A stretch of DNA of 64,000 nucleotides from Endothia cerciana. Taxonomy: Eukaryota; Ascomycota; Sordariomycetes; Diaporthales; Cryphonectriaceae. Position numbers and translations under genes: made by a program. The notes beneath the pieces were generated by a model. It had not been told where the DNA came from, did not search any database, and saw only the letters and a list, made by a program, of their open reading frames with translations. Within the stretch, counting starts at the first letter, position 1. Each line of letters begins with the position of its first letter. Positions 9,768 through 22,559 of this stretch are shown piece by piece. The DNA lies in the NCBI GenBank assembly GCA_026119935.1, contig JALRMH010000005.1, forward strand, positions 806,001 through 870,000. The letters run 5' to 3'.

Positions 9768-12434
9768 ATGAGCATGTTCAAGCGTGCCAATGCCACGTAC
9801 GAGGCCAAGCACGGCGGCGGCGGCAGCAATAGCAGCAGCAGCGGCAGCAGCGGCAGCAGCGGCAGCAGCAACAACAACAAACAGGCACCCCCCTCACAGG
9901 TCTCTCTGGCAAAGCAGCTGTTCCCCTCCAGCAGCCCGACTCCGATGCACAATGTCAACATCAGGGACCAGTTTCAGAAGCGTCTCATGCCCTCCTTTGG
10001 CCTCTCAAGACCGAGTCGGTCCTCCGAGTCCGTTCCGCCGCACCTCCAATCTCGATCCTCGAATTCATCTCAGCCCCCCAAGCATCTGCAACCCATCAGA
10101 CATCTAACCAGCGGCAAGCCGCTCGCTTCCCTTTACCGCAACAATGAGGACTCGTTCGAGCAGGAGCCGGAGGATATCGTGGATCTTACGGATGATGTTG
10201 GGAGCAATTCGGGGCTGGCGAGGTCTGTTGGGGATGTCGTCTACTTCGAAGGCGACTTCAGTGATGACGAGAACCTGGACCTGGATTACCAGTGTCCATC
10301 CGCTCTACCTACCCCAGCACCACGGGTCGCACCGGCAAAGACAGGCATTGATCTCCCTGTCGACAACACCAGCCAGGTGTCCTGGTCGCAGTCGTCGCCT
10401 TCTCACTACCAAGCCGCTCAGTCCATCTCCCAATCGGCTGATTCGCAAACATCAGCCAAGCGCCCGGCTCCCGAGAATGACATTCCGCCAGCTCACCCCG
10501 TCGCAAAGAAGCGGACTCTGCTGGAGCAGTGTCCGAAGGACGGGCAGGCTGGAGACGGGTCAGTCTCAACATCCGTCACACACACAACACCTACATCAGT
10601 GTCCACTTTAACAAAGGAGCCGCTCGCATGCAACCTGACACCTGGGGCCGACAAGCTACCGCAGAAGAGACTGAAGGACAAGACCAAAAACTCTACCAGC
10701 AATGGGGTCGAGGCGTCCGCTGAAGGTGTGAGACAGGCTGTGACGTCCCACACCATCAAGCAGGCGGCCCTCTCACTCAGCAATGAACAGGAAGTCGTGA
10801 AGGAAATAGTTTGTGGCAAGGGCAAGAGCGTCTTCTTCACCGGCCCTGCAGGCACAGGAAAGTCAGTGTTAATGAGGGCCATCATCGCCCAACTCAAGAG
10901 GATGTACGCCAAGGACTCGGAGCGTCTTGCTGTCACAGCCTCGACGGGCCTGGCAGCCTGCAACATTGGTGGCATGACGTTGCATAGCTTTTCCGGGATC
11001 GGCTTGGGGAAAGACGATGTTGCAACGCTGGTCAAGAAGATCCGCCGAAACCCAAAGGCCAAGAATCGATGGTTGAGGACCAAGGTGCTGGTTATCGATG
11101 AGATTTCAATGGTCGATGGTGACCTCTTTGACAAGTTGTCACAGATCGGGCGGACTCTCCGCAACAACGGTCGGCCATGGGGTGGTATACAACTGGTCAT
11201 CACTGGAGATTTCTTCCAGCTGCCCCCTGTCCCGGACCGCGACTCTCGAGATGCCAAATTTGCATTCGAGGCTGCCACATGGAACACTTCCATAGACCAT
11301 ACCATTGGTCTAACAGAGGTGTTCCGTCAGAAGGATCCAGGTAAGCTTCAGACCATCTCCCCCCCCACACACACCTCGTACCGAGTTTCTGCTAATGTGT
11401 GTCTAGCATTTGCCCAAATGCTCAACGAGCTGCGTCTCGGCCGCATCAGCGACGAGAGCGTCCGGGCCTTCAAATCCTTGTCTCGGCCGCTACAATTCAA
11501 GGACGGCCTCGAGGTCACTGAACTGTATGTGGTGTTGCACCATAACCGCGCCGCTCTGTATTGACAATTTTCCAGATTTCCAACCAGGAACGAGGTCGAA
11601 AATTCCAACCAGAGAAGACTCAGGGAACTCCCTGGCGAGACACACAGGTACGACGCTCTGGACACTGGAGATCCTGCGATTCGCGACAAGCTGCTGGGGA
11701 ATATGATGGCCCCCAAGGTCATCGAACTCAAGAAGGGCGCGCAAGTCATGCTCATCAAGAATTTGGACGAGACTCTCGTCAACGGATCATTAGGCACCGT
11801 GATCGGATTCTCGACGGAAAGTGCTTTCGAGATAACCGGTGGCTTAGAGGATGGAGATCAGCACGGAAGCGATGAGATTGATTCTAGGGTCATGAGGAGG
11901 CTTGCTGCCTTCAGCAGGGACATGGATAAGATGGCGGGTCCCAACAAGAAGAAGTGGCCGATAGTGGCATTCCACGGGGTCGACGGCTCAACCAGGATCA
12001 TGCTTTGCATCTCGGAGCCGTGGAAAGTCGAGACGCCAACTGGCGAAGTGCAGGCATCTCGTGAACAGCTGCCGCTCATCCTGGCCTGGGCTCTTTCGAT
12101 TCACAAGGCCCAAGGTCAGACTCTCGAACGGGTCAAGGTTGACCTGGGAAAAGTCTTCGAGAAGGGTCAAGCTTACGTCGCCCTCAGTCGAGCAACAACA
12201 CAGCAGGGGTTGCAGGTCCTGCGTTTCGACAAGCAGAAGGTGATGGCACACCCTCGGGTCGTGTCCTTCTACCAAAAGTTGTACAGTGCAGAGTCAGCCA
12301 TGAAGCCGAAGAAGGCTGTTAATGCATCCATAACGAGCTTCATGAGCACGATGATACCGACACCGCCGGTGAAGAAGCCGTCGTTTATGGATAATGACGA
12401 GGAGGCGATGGCATCTCATGCAAATGCATACTAG
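9768..12434 (+). CDS. PIF1: PIF1-family 5'-3' DNA helicase
   Basis: Exons 9768-11340, 11407-11524 and 11576-12434 join to 849 codons. The product is a superfamily 1B DNA helicase, which in fungi maintains mitochondrial DNA, limits telomerase and unwinds G-quadruplexes. Visible motifs: Walker A GPAGTGKS near residue 359, Walker B region VLVIDEISMVDG near 441, GDFFQLPPV, the PIF1 stretch LFPTRNEVEN spanning the second intron, and a C-terminal LILAWALSIHKAQGQT followed by AYVALSRAT. The N-terminal ~340 residues are low-complexity (a Gly/Ser/Asn run near 27-50) without a clear fold. The start is the ATG in CATCATGAGC, because upstream codons run into a hexamer repeat. Intron 1 (66 nt) keeps frame if retained and has a GCTAATG branch-like site. 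Targeting to mitochondria or nucleus cannot be decided. Confidence 0.93.
11341..11406 (+). other. in-frame 66-nt intron of PIF1
   Basis: GTAAGC donor, TAG acceptor, branch-like GCTAATG. Its length is a multiple of three and it has no in-frame stop, so retention would add 22 residues between DP and AFAQM. The uninterrupted family alignment supports splicing. Confidence 0.8.
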
Positions 12435-13150
12435 ACTTGGAAGGATTGGATGGTGTCATGGTAGCACGAGGACGTTTCTGGAAGGCGTTCCATGGGCGGG
12501 GAGAGGAGTTCAACTGTACATTAAGCATTCCTGGAAGGGGTCACGTTCTCATCTATGCATTCTAGTCACTCCTTTTTGGCGTCAGACCATCGGATAGACA
12601 GATTAATGCGATGATAGGCGCACGCCGGAGGGTTTGATATGTCGAGCCTGCATTTATGTTCTAGCCACTCCGATTCCATCAGCCTGTCTACTATATGCGC
12701 AATTTCTGCGTTGCAAGGACTCGGAAGCCCTTCCCGGGCAGTGCCTGGGCTTCGGCTTCATCTCCACGCGACTTGCAAGGCTGGCAGTACGCGAGTTTAC
12801 CTTTCTGCAACGATCAGACCTTGGAGATTTCCGCCCGCAGACCGTTTCATTTGAAGTGAATTGATGCGATCATAATTCACATGTTGGTTTTTGGCACGTG
12901 TCACAGCAGGCACGGAACGCTGTGATGGTCAAGGCCGCGGGGGCTACTTCCTGGCTTATCGATAATAAAAAAAGTGTCTAGCTCCCACGACAAAACGCAT
13001 CGTCAACCGGCGCCAGCCCACTTCAACCTCGTCTTTCCCATCCACGTCTCCACTCTGTCCTAAACAGCTTACAACATCCCACGCTCACCCACCCATCCAT
13101 TTGATACTTGCGCAAAGCTGTGTGCGCGGCGACATTTACATTCTTCGACC
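12435..13150. other. PIF1-EDC3 intergenic region
   Basis: No gene recognised. The last ~200 bases before the EDC3 start are pyrimidine/CA-rich, with CCACCC-type boxes, as usual for a filamentous-fungal promoter and 5' UTR. Confidence 0.5.
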
Positions 13151-13415
13151 ATGGCTTCAAACGGTGACTCGTGGACGGGCCAGATGATGTTCGTCCGCAT
13201 GAAGAAACCGCCCTATACGGTGACCGGCAAGATCGAAGCCATCGTCCCAGGCAAGGGCGTTGTCCTTCAAGTCTGGGTCGACGGCAGACCGTACCCCCAA
13301 CGACTCGAGATCGCGTCCGATGATATCGAAGACCTCAACGTTCAAGGTGCCCAACGACCACCGCAGCCACAGGCTTATCAGCAGCCGCCCGCACCTCCAC
13401 CAGTCGCGCCCATAA

Positions 13416-13459
<44 letters not shown>

Positions 13460-15733
13460 CATCGCGTACCCTTCCCCGCCTACCAGCAGGATCTACAGTC
13501 ACCTGTCGTCCCTCCTGCTCCGGCGCAATACCCTCCTGCATATCATGCGTACCAGCAGCACCACCAGCAGCAGCAGCAGCAGCATGCAGTCCCCTCGCCC
13601 CTTTCCCAGGTTCCTCGGCACCCGCCGCAGCAGCCGCGGCAGCACGTGCCCACCGCTGTCCAACAGCCCAAGGCGGCCTTCGTCGATCCGGCGATCCTCT
13701 CGATGGGCAAGCCACCAGTACGACCTTCTCCGGCACCTGCCCCCGTGAGCAAACTGCCCGCGGCGGTAGCGTCTCCCTCGACAGCTCAACAGCACTTCTC
13801 CGCCGTGGCAAACAATCCGCCTCCGAAGGCCAGCAACGGGGCCACGCAGTCGCCGGTCCCCAAGATCTTCGTGGGCAATGTATCGCAGAGAGAAGAGACT
13901 CCTCAGACCGCGATCCTGCAGGCAATGCAGGGTTTGGGTCTGGGCACCACGCCAGCTGACCTGGCCGAAAAGCCTGTCGAGATTGCGGACCCCGTCGAAC
14001 CAGAGGAGCAGGAGCAGGAGAACCAACCATTACAGAAGAAGATCCGGAGACGGAACCGGCCAGCCAAGAAGAATGCCAATGATCACTTGGACGTCGAGGC
14101 TTCACCTGCAAGAGGTACGAAGTCTGGCAAGAAGGGCAAGGGCTGGAGGGAGACTCCCATGCTGGAGGACACATCGACCTTCCAACCCTACAAGGCACTG
14201 CGCAAAACGAAGATAAATCAGGACGGGTGGGCATCTGAGGACGTTACGGACGTCCAAGAGATGCCCGAGTTCGACTTCGAGGGCAGCCTGCAGAAATTTG
14301 ACAAGCGGACGATCTTCGATGAGATGAAGGAAAAGGACCAAATTGAGGAGGCTGATCGTCTAGTCTCTCATAACCGCAAGCCGAAGCCGGGCACCGCTGG
14401 CGGCAAGAATCTACACTACACGGAGAACGTTCTGGAGACGCCAACGATTGAAAAGCCCAACAAGGCACCGCCAGACGACTTCTGGAAGAGTGAGGCAGAC
14501 GATGGGGCAGTAAATGGCAGTGAGCGGCTGAGCGGGAGGGAGTTGGGGATGGGAAGCAGGCAGGGTTCTCGCAGGGGCGAGGGCAAGCCCGCTGGCAAGG
14601 GGAGGTCCCAATCCCGCAAAGCCAGTGCTGCCAACGTGGGTCAGGCACCGAGCCGGACCAACTCGGGCGTAAGTCTTCAGAAAGGTGCCAGACGCCGGCG
14701 CAAGGCGAAATATGCTGATACCGAAGAAAAGCTGCCCCCGGGCGCGTCCACCACCGCCGGTTTCATCGTGCCCTCGTCAAATCGGCGAATCGAGATCCTG
14801 TCTCCTCTGCAGATGCTTAACCTTGAGAACATAGCACAGAACGACCTCGGTCTCACCGAGGACATGATGACTGAAAATGCAGCACGAGGCATCACGGAGG
14901 TTGCTCTTCACACCCTGACTGACCCGGCCATTAGGGTGAGGCTCGCAGCGGCGGACGGTGGCGCAGCTGAGCAACCAGCGACTGTCGTTATTCTGGCGGG
15001 CAACAACAAATCCGGCTACCGATCCGTTGCAGCTGGTCGACACCTGCGCAACAAGGGTCTGAACGTCATCCTGTGCGTGGTCGGTATAGAAAAGGGCGAG
15101 CGTGACCTCTCCGTGGACATGACCAAACAGCTGCGGCTATTCAAGAACTTTGGCGGCAAGGTCTGCTCCAAGAGCGAACTGTTCGAGTTCGTCAGGAAGG
15201 CCTCAATGCCTGTCATCTCGATGGACGCGCCTAGGAGTGTGCTCCCGCAAGCGCCGCCCATGGCTGTCACCCTCATTATCGACGCACTCCTGGGACATGT
15301 CACGCCTTTCGAGGACCTGCGTGCTTCGGACCAGGCGACGGTCTACGAGCTGATCGAGTGGACGAACCGCAATGAGGCTTTTGTGCTAGCCGTAGATGTA
15401 CCAACAGGTCTCGACCACACGTCAGGAAGGCCGACCGTGCAAGATGGACACAGCCTCTACATCCGACCCCGCTATGTCGTCAGCGTTGGCGCACCCAAAA
15501 AGGGCCTGTTCGAAGCGATAGCAGCCGGGGCCGCTGAGGACGACGACACGGTCACAGGACACGCTTCAGACGACGTCGTGCTCGACTGGAATCTCTACCT
15601 CATCGACATCGGCCTCGGTGCAGCAGTGTGGAAGCGGGCCGGCACCAAGATACGCAAGGGGATCGACTTTGGCAATAGGTGGGCCTTGCAGTTCAAGTAT
15701 CAGTCTTCGGAGGCGGACCAGGCTGAGGAGTAG
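13151..15733 (+). CDS. EDC3: enhancer of mRNA decapping 3
   Basis: A single exon of 860 codons. Edc3 is a P-body scaffold that stimulates Dcp1/Dcp2 decapping and binds the DEAD-box helicase Dhh1. Domains in order: an N-terminal LSm-like domain (residues ~1-70), a long Gln/Pro-rich disordered linker with 14 consecutive Gln (13418-13459), an FDF motif region (FDFEGSLQKFDKRTIFDEM, from ~residue 373) for Dhh1 binding, a basic Ser/Arg-rich stretch, and a YjeF_N Rossmann-like dimerisation domain (~548-850) with VVILAGNNKSGYRSVAAGRH. The protein is longer than yeast Edc3 (551 residues), mainly in the linkers. The start context CGACCATGGC is strong. Confidence 0.95.
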
Positions 15734-16120
15734 AGATCCCCAGAGGCACAGCGCGCCGAAAATACAGAGGCGGTGCCGCAAGAGGAGGAGGCACGCACAG
15801 ACCTGTCGCCTCTGTCCCGCTTGCTGAGTGCAATCGCGGCCTTGTTCATCTAGAATCATCAGCATTAACGAGGGAGTATAGCTTAGGCCCAGACGTGGGC
15901 AAATGGGGACACAGCAAAAAGGTGCTTTGAGTGTGCATTCAGCCTGGCGTTCGATATCTAATTGAATACCTACCTATCTTCAGGCCGGGAACCTGTCTGT
16001 GGTAAACCCCGCGGGCGAACTCCTCTTTCAGATGCACATCGCATCGCCTGGGTGATGCTCGCCCATGGAACGGGCCAGAGGTGAGCTGGTGTTGTTGACT
16101 TGTCGTCAAGTTTGTCTTCC
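15734..16120. other. convergent 3' spacer EDC3 / ADAL
   Basis: Short spacer between convergent genes. No gene seen. Confidence 0.5.
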
Positions 16121-17629
16121 TCAGGCCATGATCTGTCTCAGTCTCTGTTTCTCCTCGTCTCCACCAAAGATCACATCGATACCTTTCCTTGCCAACACTC
16201 GGGCATCGGATTCTGACAGGCCGAAGTGCTGGGCAACGAGGCGGTACTCATTTGATAAGGGGCTTCCAAAGACACCCACATCGTCGGTCTGATGAAGCCA
16301 CCCTGTCAGCGTACATGTCCCCCGTAACACGGAAAGAGCATAGGTAGTGGTGGACTTACACACAACACAACGGTGCACTCATCTACCTTCCCTGCACATC
16401 AAGACGTCAGTCAGCACCAACAAGCCCCGCGCCTAGACAGGACCAGAGGCATTGTTGATCGACTTACACCACTCGCCAAAGTGATGGCCCTCGAACCCGC
16501 CCTGCACCATGCCCGCGTGGACGTTACAGCTCAGGCACAGCTCCAGCCCCAGCCCGCCCTCGTAACCACGGATCTCCCGCTTGACGGCCTCGCTCAGGTG
16601 GATCACGTGCCCGATCCGGTCGGGGCGCCACTCCCGCAGCAGCATCAGTAGCTCCGCGTCCGTCCCGCTCGCCTCGGCCTCGGCGAAGTGCAGCGTGACC
16701 CCGAGCCGGGGTACCCGCCGGCGCGCCTCCAGGAACGCGGGCTGCAGCGCCGCGATGCCGCCGCGCCTCGGGTCGCCGCAGAGGTCGATGCCCACCACCC
16801 CCCGGCCCGCGAACCGCTCGGCGAGGGCGGCGGCCTCGGCCGCCTCGGCGGGGGTGTTGCGCCTGTCAACGGAGAGGATGAGGCGCGTGTGGAGGAGGGG
16901 GCCGCCGCCCTCATCCCCTTCTCCTTCCTCTTCTTCCTCGAACGAGCGGATGGTCTCGAGGATGGCCGCGATGTAGCCCTCCTTGGAGAGGTTGGACCTC
17001 GGGAGCGCGCGGGGCGTGGTGCGCAGCTCGAGGTAGACCACGCCGTCGGCGGCGAAGTCCCGGAGGACGGAGCGGGTGGTATACTGCACGGAGGCCAGGT
17101 CGTCGACGAGGTGGTAGATGTAGGAGGAGAAGAGGGGGAAGAAGCTGAGATTGGTCCATCAGCGGGCGTATACATAGGCAGGTAGTCTTCCTCCTCCCCC
17201 CCCTTCATGCCCCACGGAGGAAGGGTCTTGTGAGATACCAGCAAGGAGTCAAGACTTCCGTGCCGCGTCCCTCTCAATAAAAACCTACGTCTTGAGATCA
17301 TAGTCATGCTTCCCCTCGGGCATCTCGGCGAGGGGATCCGCCAGGTCCGTCTCGCCGGCCTCCTTCTTCATGAGCCAGACCTCATGAAGGCAGCGCCTGC
17401 TGATGCTCCCGCTCAGGTGAGCGTGAAGCTGGGATAACGAAGAGAGAGGCGTCGGTCAGCCAACGGACGGCCCTCGCACACGGATTGGGGAAAGAAAGAA
17501 AGAGAGGCGGCCCAGGAATGGGGTTTATCCTAGGCCTCCAGGACGGGCAGATTACTGGGGAGCAAACACGCGCTGCAGGGCTCGTTCGTCTTTCCTCACC
17601 TCGATCTTCGGAAGGGCCACCCAGTCCAT
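16121..17629 (-). CDS. adenosine deaminase-like protein (ADAL, N6-methyl-AMP deaminase type)
   Basis: Five exons on the minus strand (17629-17600, 17428-17289, 17144-16468, 16391-16360, 16288-16121) join to 348 codons. The product is a metal-dependent amidohydrolase of the ADA/ADAL family, a cytosolic purine-catabolic enzyme. ADAL members hydrolyse N6-methyl-AMP to IMP. Motifs: LPKIELHAHLSGSI near the N-terminus gives the HxH zinc ligands, LEATS-region equivalents follow, GVVGIDLCGDP carries the substrate loop, VTLHFAEAEA the His/Glu pair, DRIGHVIHL the next His, and LCTDDVGVFG the Asp-Asp metal site. The 10-codon first exon splits the motif exactly at E/L, and the 32-nt fourth exon is required to complete the TDD motif. 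An EEEEEGEGDEGGG insertion lies in a surface loop. ADAL is preferred over classical ADA because of length and the TDDVGVFG form. Confidence 0.9.
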
Positions 17630-18410
17630 CGTAAGGTGGTGGTGGCAGCGGTGGCGTACGCCTTGTCCCTCTTGCCTGTGGGTTGGTGCGTAGAATATAC
17701 AGGGCCAGGAGGACAAAGGTGGCATCCAGGTGTCAGATCAGACAGGAGAGAAGAGGTCAATTGTAAAATGTCCTGCCGTGGAACGCTCCCAAGAATGAGG
17801 GCCGTGAGATCCGAAAACACGCACACACACGCTCCCTCTCTCCTCTCTCTCTCTCGTTCTCTCTTACACGAAAACGACCGGATAGACTCCTCGAGACGCC
17901 TATGGCTATCACCAATAGTCCTCCCCAGGCTTTAAGTCTCGCTGTGAGTCAACGAAGCGTAGCAAGCCATCGTCAAAAGAAGGCTCAAGTCATTAGCCAC
18001 CACGAGAGGGTTAAAATGTTCCGGGGGGGGGTGGCCCGCCTCGATAAGATAAGCTCCAGTAGCGGCCCCAAGGGGTCCCGGGGGGTTCTGACGACAGCAA
18101 ACGACACTGGGAGACGGCCATTGTCGGACTTCCAAGGCATTCTCAGCAACCACGGCTCTCAACAACCCTCCGAACTCTCTGGCCAAGACGACGACGTCTG
18201 CTCAACTTTTCTCCTCCCGGACGGAGCACGACAAGCTACCCCCCAAGACCGGATCCCCGGAAACCAAGGGCCCCAGGTTGACATCACAACCCGCGGCCCC
18301 TCGAGGACGAAACCCACACAAGAGAGCCCACAGTCTGCTCCCTCGCGCCGCGCGCACACACACACACACACACACACAAGCGGCGCGGACAGGCGCACCA
18401 CCCGCCCAAT
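17630..18410. other. divergent promoter region ADAL / TRS33
   Basis: About 780 bases between two divergent genes. It contains CT/CA-rich tracts and a CA dinucleotide repeat (about 18355-18378) some 30 bases upstream of the TRS33 start. No gene seen. Confidence 0.5.
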
Positions 18411-19399
18411 ATGTCCTTCGAGCCCGTGATGCCCCCCTACAACGCCAACGACCCGACGGCCACCTTCCTCAGCTCCTCGTGCATCGATCTCCTGCTCATC
18501 GAGCTCGTGCCCATGGCCTACCGCGTGACCAACGAGCTGGAGGCCGCGTCGGCGTCCAGCTCGGACATTCCGCCGTCGGCGGCGGCGGCAGCAGCAGCAA
18601 CAGGCCCCTCGTCCACGTCGTCGGATTCCGTATCCGGGACGGGGACGGCCGGGGCCGGGATGGGGCCCGCTACCGCGGGGTCGAGGAGGGTCATGGACGA
18701 GGAGGAGGAGAGGGATGCCGTGTTCTACCGGCTCGAGATGCTGGGGTACCGGGTCGGGCAGGGCCTGGTGGAGAGGTATGTCTTTTTTTTTTTTTTGCCG
18801 GCCCCCTCCTCGCACTGCTCGCGGCGCTCCCGAGAAGGGGGCCAGGGGGAAGGGGCGCGACGGATGGACCATGTGCTGACCGGTGGGGTGACTCCGGCGG
18901 ATCAGGTTCTCCCGCGACAGGCCGCGCTTCAACGACACCCTCGACGTGATCAAGTTTGTGTGCAAGGACCTGTGGACGTTGGTGTTCCGGAAACAGGTCG
19001 ACAACCTGAAGACGAACCACAGGGTATGCGCTGCTCGCCTGGAGGACATCAGACAGCCTCCCCGATTAATGGGAAAAAAAGACAGAAAAAGGAAAGCATG
19101 CTGACGGGTGGGTGTTCTAGGGGGTCTACGTCCTGACAGACAACCTGTTCCGGCCGTTCTCGAGGATGAGCACGGGACCTGGCGTGAATGCCGTGCCTCG
19201 GGCGGAGCCGGTATGATGTTCGCGCTCTTCTTTCTGTCTCGAGCAAAGATTACTGACATCGGACTAGTTCCTGTGGTTCCCCTGTGGTGTTGTACGAGGC
19301 GCTCTGGCCGCCATGGGCATCAACGCGACAGTACAGGCCGAGACGACAGAGCTGCCCCAGGCAATATTTCAGATCAAAACGGTGCCGACAAAGTCATAG
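18411..19399 (+). CDS. TRS33: TRAPP complex subunit Trs33/TRAPPC6
   Basis: Exons 18411-18775, 18906-19023, 19121-19210 and 19268-19399 give 234 codons in frame. Trs33 is a core subunit of the TRAPP tethering complexes, which act as Rab (Ypt1) exchange factors in ER-Golgi and intra-Golgi traffic. The Bet3/TRAPP fold is recognisable from the N-terminal helix (SSCIDLLLIELVPMAYR), the YRLEMLGYRVGQGLVERF segment across the first intron, DTLDVIKFVCKDLWTLVFRK, then GVYVLTDN and a C-terminal LAAMGINATVQAE. A Ser/Ala/Gly-rich insertion (residues ~46-88) after helix 1 is typical of filamentous fungi. The first intron has a long T tract (18782-18795) well upstream of its acceptor. The third intron contains a near-perfect TACTGAC branch site. 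Confidence 0.93.
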
Positions 19400-19879
19400 C
19401 CACTTTGCACCATGGGTTCGACATTCATCTCAATACTCTTTCGTATCAAAAGCGGGCACAGATAGAGGAGAGCGTTCACACAGATAGACGGGTCGGGGCT
19501 TTCGGCGTTTGTTGGCGTTCATCTCTGGCGGGCGCGTCTATACCCTGTCTTCAAATCGAGCGCATGCTGGCCCTTAGAGACCGACTGGATCATCTCCGGA
19601 GTGAATTTGTGAGGATTCTCTACTGCTAGCCATGTAGGTCAAGCTATAGATGAATCACGATCCCGGCCAACATCAAGGGCCTGACCCACATGACCTTTCC
19701 CTCACAACCTGGAAGATGGACAGAACAATCAGCAACTAACTCTTCTCCCATGTGTTGCTTCCGAATCGATCGCAAGGTCCGCGCTGCTGTATTGCAAAAG
19801 CTGGCCGCACTTGTCTTCGCGATTTCATCAAGCCGAAAGAGAAAGGGGGGGGGGCCGAAACCGGAAAGGGAAGGGGAAA
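19400..19879. other. convergent 3' spacer TRS33 / MDH
   Basis: Spacer between convergent genes. No gene recognised. Confidence 0.5.
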
Positions 19880-21272
19880 TCACTTTGCGGGTTGGTTGGC
19901 GAAGGTGATGCCCTTCTCGATGTTACCCTTCAGGCCCTTGGTGCAAGCCTCCAGCAAGGTCTTCTCCTTGTCGGTAATGGTGCCCAGGATGTCGACGGCC
20001 TTCTCGGCTCCATTGGGCTAGAAATGGTTAGTCTTCGGGGTGAACAGGGAAGGGCGGCAATTAAACTCACGCCAAGCTCGATGGGGACGGAGAAGAAGTC
20101 ACAGCCAGTCTTCTTGGCGATCTCCTCACCGCCAGGGACACCAGGGAGGTAGACGTAGCTGGGCTCGACAAGGCTCTTGGCGCCCGCGATAGCCTTGAGC
20201 AGCTTCTCGGCGAATCTTCAGAGAGAGTCAGCTTGGGCCGTGCCGCGTCAGTACTGCTGGGCCTTACCGGTAGCCAGCGTAAGCCATGGACAGCGTGGCG
20301 GAGCCAGCACCATCCTTGGCCTTGACGACCTCGTCACCACCAAACTGGACCCGGTTGACCAGAGCGTCGTACTTGTCGTCGGGGATGGTGACGCTGGGCT
20401 TGACCTGGCTGAAGAGGGGGACGATGGTCTCCCCGGAGTGGCCACCGATGACGGGAACGGTGAGCTCCTGGGGGCTGGACTTTCCTGCGATCTCGGCGAC
20501 GAAGGTCTCGGCTCGGACAATGTCGAGGGTGGTGACGCCGAACAGGCGCTGGGGGTTGAAGACGCCCTTGGCCTTCAGGACCTCGGCGGAGATGGGGACG
20601 GTGGAGTTGACCGGGTTGGAGATGACGAGGAGGAAGGCCTTGGGGGCGACCTCAGCGGCAACCTCGATGAGGCCCTTGACGATGCCCGCATTGATGTTGA
20701 ACAGGTCATCACGGCTCATACCGGGCTTGCCTGTAGTTGTGTGTGTCAGAATCGACAAGCCTAACTAGTGAGGAGGCGTACCGGCGCAATACGTACGTGG
20801 AATACCAGCTGGGATGACGATGATGTCGGCATCCTTGAATGCGATCTTGGCCTGTGAAACATCGCCCTTCTCCTTGGGGACGTAGCCGGTGACTTTCTGT
20901 ATCCCGCAAGTTTTTAGTATGAGAGACGTCGTCGGCGGGGTCTGACATTGCAGTAGTGAGAGGGATACGTACGGCCTTGGAGGAGATGTGGGAGAGATCA
21001 GCAGCAACACCGGGGGTGTTGACAACATCGTAGAGGGCGAGCTCGTCAACAAGAGGGGAGAGCTTCAGAAGCAGGGACAGGGGCTAGGCGGGGGGCTGTC
21101 AGCTCAAACTGCCCTGAAGCTCGTCGGGCCTCGAGACCGGGTACGAACCTGTCCAATGCCACCAGAGGCGCCAGCGACAACTGTTCAGGGACTGTCAGCA
21201 AGATCACAAGGCTCGGGATTGCCAATCGTCGGGCTGGGATGGATGCGACGGCAACATACCGGCCTTGACCAT
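19880..21272 (-). CDS. NAD-dependent malate dehydrogenase (cytosolic form)
   Basis: Seven exons on the minus strand (21272-21260, 21180-21149, 21083-20973, 20896-20797, 20730-20268, 20215-20071, 20017-19880) give 333 codons. The enzyme interconverts malate and oxaloacetate with NAD. It starts MVKAVVAGASGGIGQ, placing the Rossmann glycine loop at the very N-terminus, so there is no mitochondrial transit peptide and a cytosolic form is inferred. Other landmarks: DVVNTPGVAADLSH, VIPAGIPRKPGMSRDDL (substrate-loop arginines), VISNPVNSTVPI, RLFGVTTLDIVRA and the catalytic IGGHSGETIVPL. It ends ANQPAK with no SKL-type peroxisomal signal. The first coding exon is only 13 nt and the Gly loop is split over three exons. 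All junctions are GT-AG and preserve frame. Confidence 0.95.
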
Positions 21273-22559
21273 CTTGACGTTGTAGGCTTGTGACGTGGGG
21301 GAGGGGTTCAGGGTGCCTATGGTGAGCTATGGTGGGGTCTGGCCGACGTCAAGGTGACCAGTGATGGTGCTCTGATATGTCAGTCCAGAAAGAGAAAAAC
21401 CTTTGGTTGTGTGGGTGGCGTCGAGGGAGAGTCAAGGTGAGCTTGGGTGTCACGACGAGATGAAAAGGGGATATTGTGCGAGGTTGGGTGAGAAAAAGAA
21501 GGAGGGGTTGTCGTGGTTTGAATGAGGTGTATGATGGCTGAGTCTCCGTTACACCTCAGCTCCCTCCCTCCTGGTAGGTAGGCTCTGGGGGGGCAACTGG
21601 GGAAAGCTCATGCAGCTTGGGGGGGGTGGGGGGGGGGCGCAGATTGGGGGTAAATCTTGGCGGGGTAAAACAGGGACACGGGGTTACTTGTCTCTCAACC
21701 ACACACTTACTTCTCTGGGCGGCATGGGCATGAACCGGCCTCTGCCTCCTGGCGTAAGCGCTCAGACAACAGAAGCAAGCTCTCGCCACGATACTATTGA
21801 CGCAGCTAGAATCCAGCATCCCTGTGTGGAGTCCCACCTGTCTCCGTCCAGTCCCATGTGAACGGGTCCCGAATTCACACGATACTGACTGGCCGGCGTG
21901 ATAGGATTACTAGGATACCCGAGGTTTCCTCGGCAATGTCTTCCAGAGAGTGCCGCAGTACAACACCCTCGGGCTCACAGACCTACATCAGCGGGAGTAA
22001 GCCAGGCAATCGGTTCCAGGCCGCCAGACGTTTGAGACATCCATCCAAGCCGTCCAATAATCCCCGCGGACACGTCGACTGCGGATCTACTGTTCCGAGG
22101 AGCTGTGCCTTGGTATCAGTTCTGCACAAAACCGGGGCGGTACGCACGTGCTGCAGCTTGCATGCCCAAGCCTCCGGAACAGACAACCCTGGCCACATGC
22201 GTTGAGATGGGCCGTTGCTTTACGGTCTTGGCCTATCTCTTGGTAACTGCTGCTTCCATCTCTTATGGTGCTCGTCGTAGTCACAGAACGAAAGCGCACC
22301 GGGTCCACGCCACACCGTGCTGCACACCGCAAGAGTGACCGGATGAGTTTCACGTCGTTTGAATTGATAACTGACTGTTGACCGTTGACCATTGACTCCT
22401 TTTGATATCAAAATGCCACAGATCCCCTCGTTGCTCTTCCGGAACCGGAGCCGGGATGTCAGACCCGCGCGTTCAAATGTAATCTCCTGGCCCCCATTGA
22501 CTTAGTTGTCACAACGTCCAACGTCAAGCTCTTCGGCCCGCGACTTTCCCCTGAATCCC
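21273..22559. other. MDH promoter / eL28 3' region
   Basis: About 1.3 kb with no gene recognised. It includes the MDH upstream region and two adjoining G tracts (8 and 10 G at about 21619-21637). Frames here give no coherent protein. Confidence 0.5.
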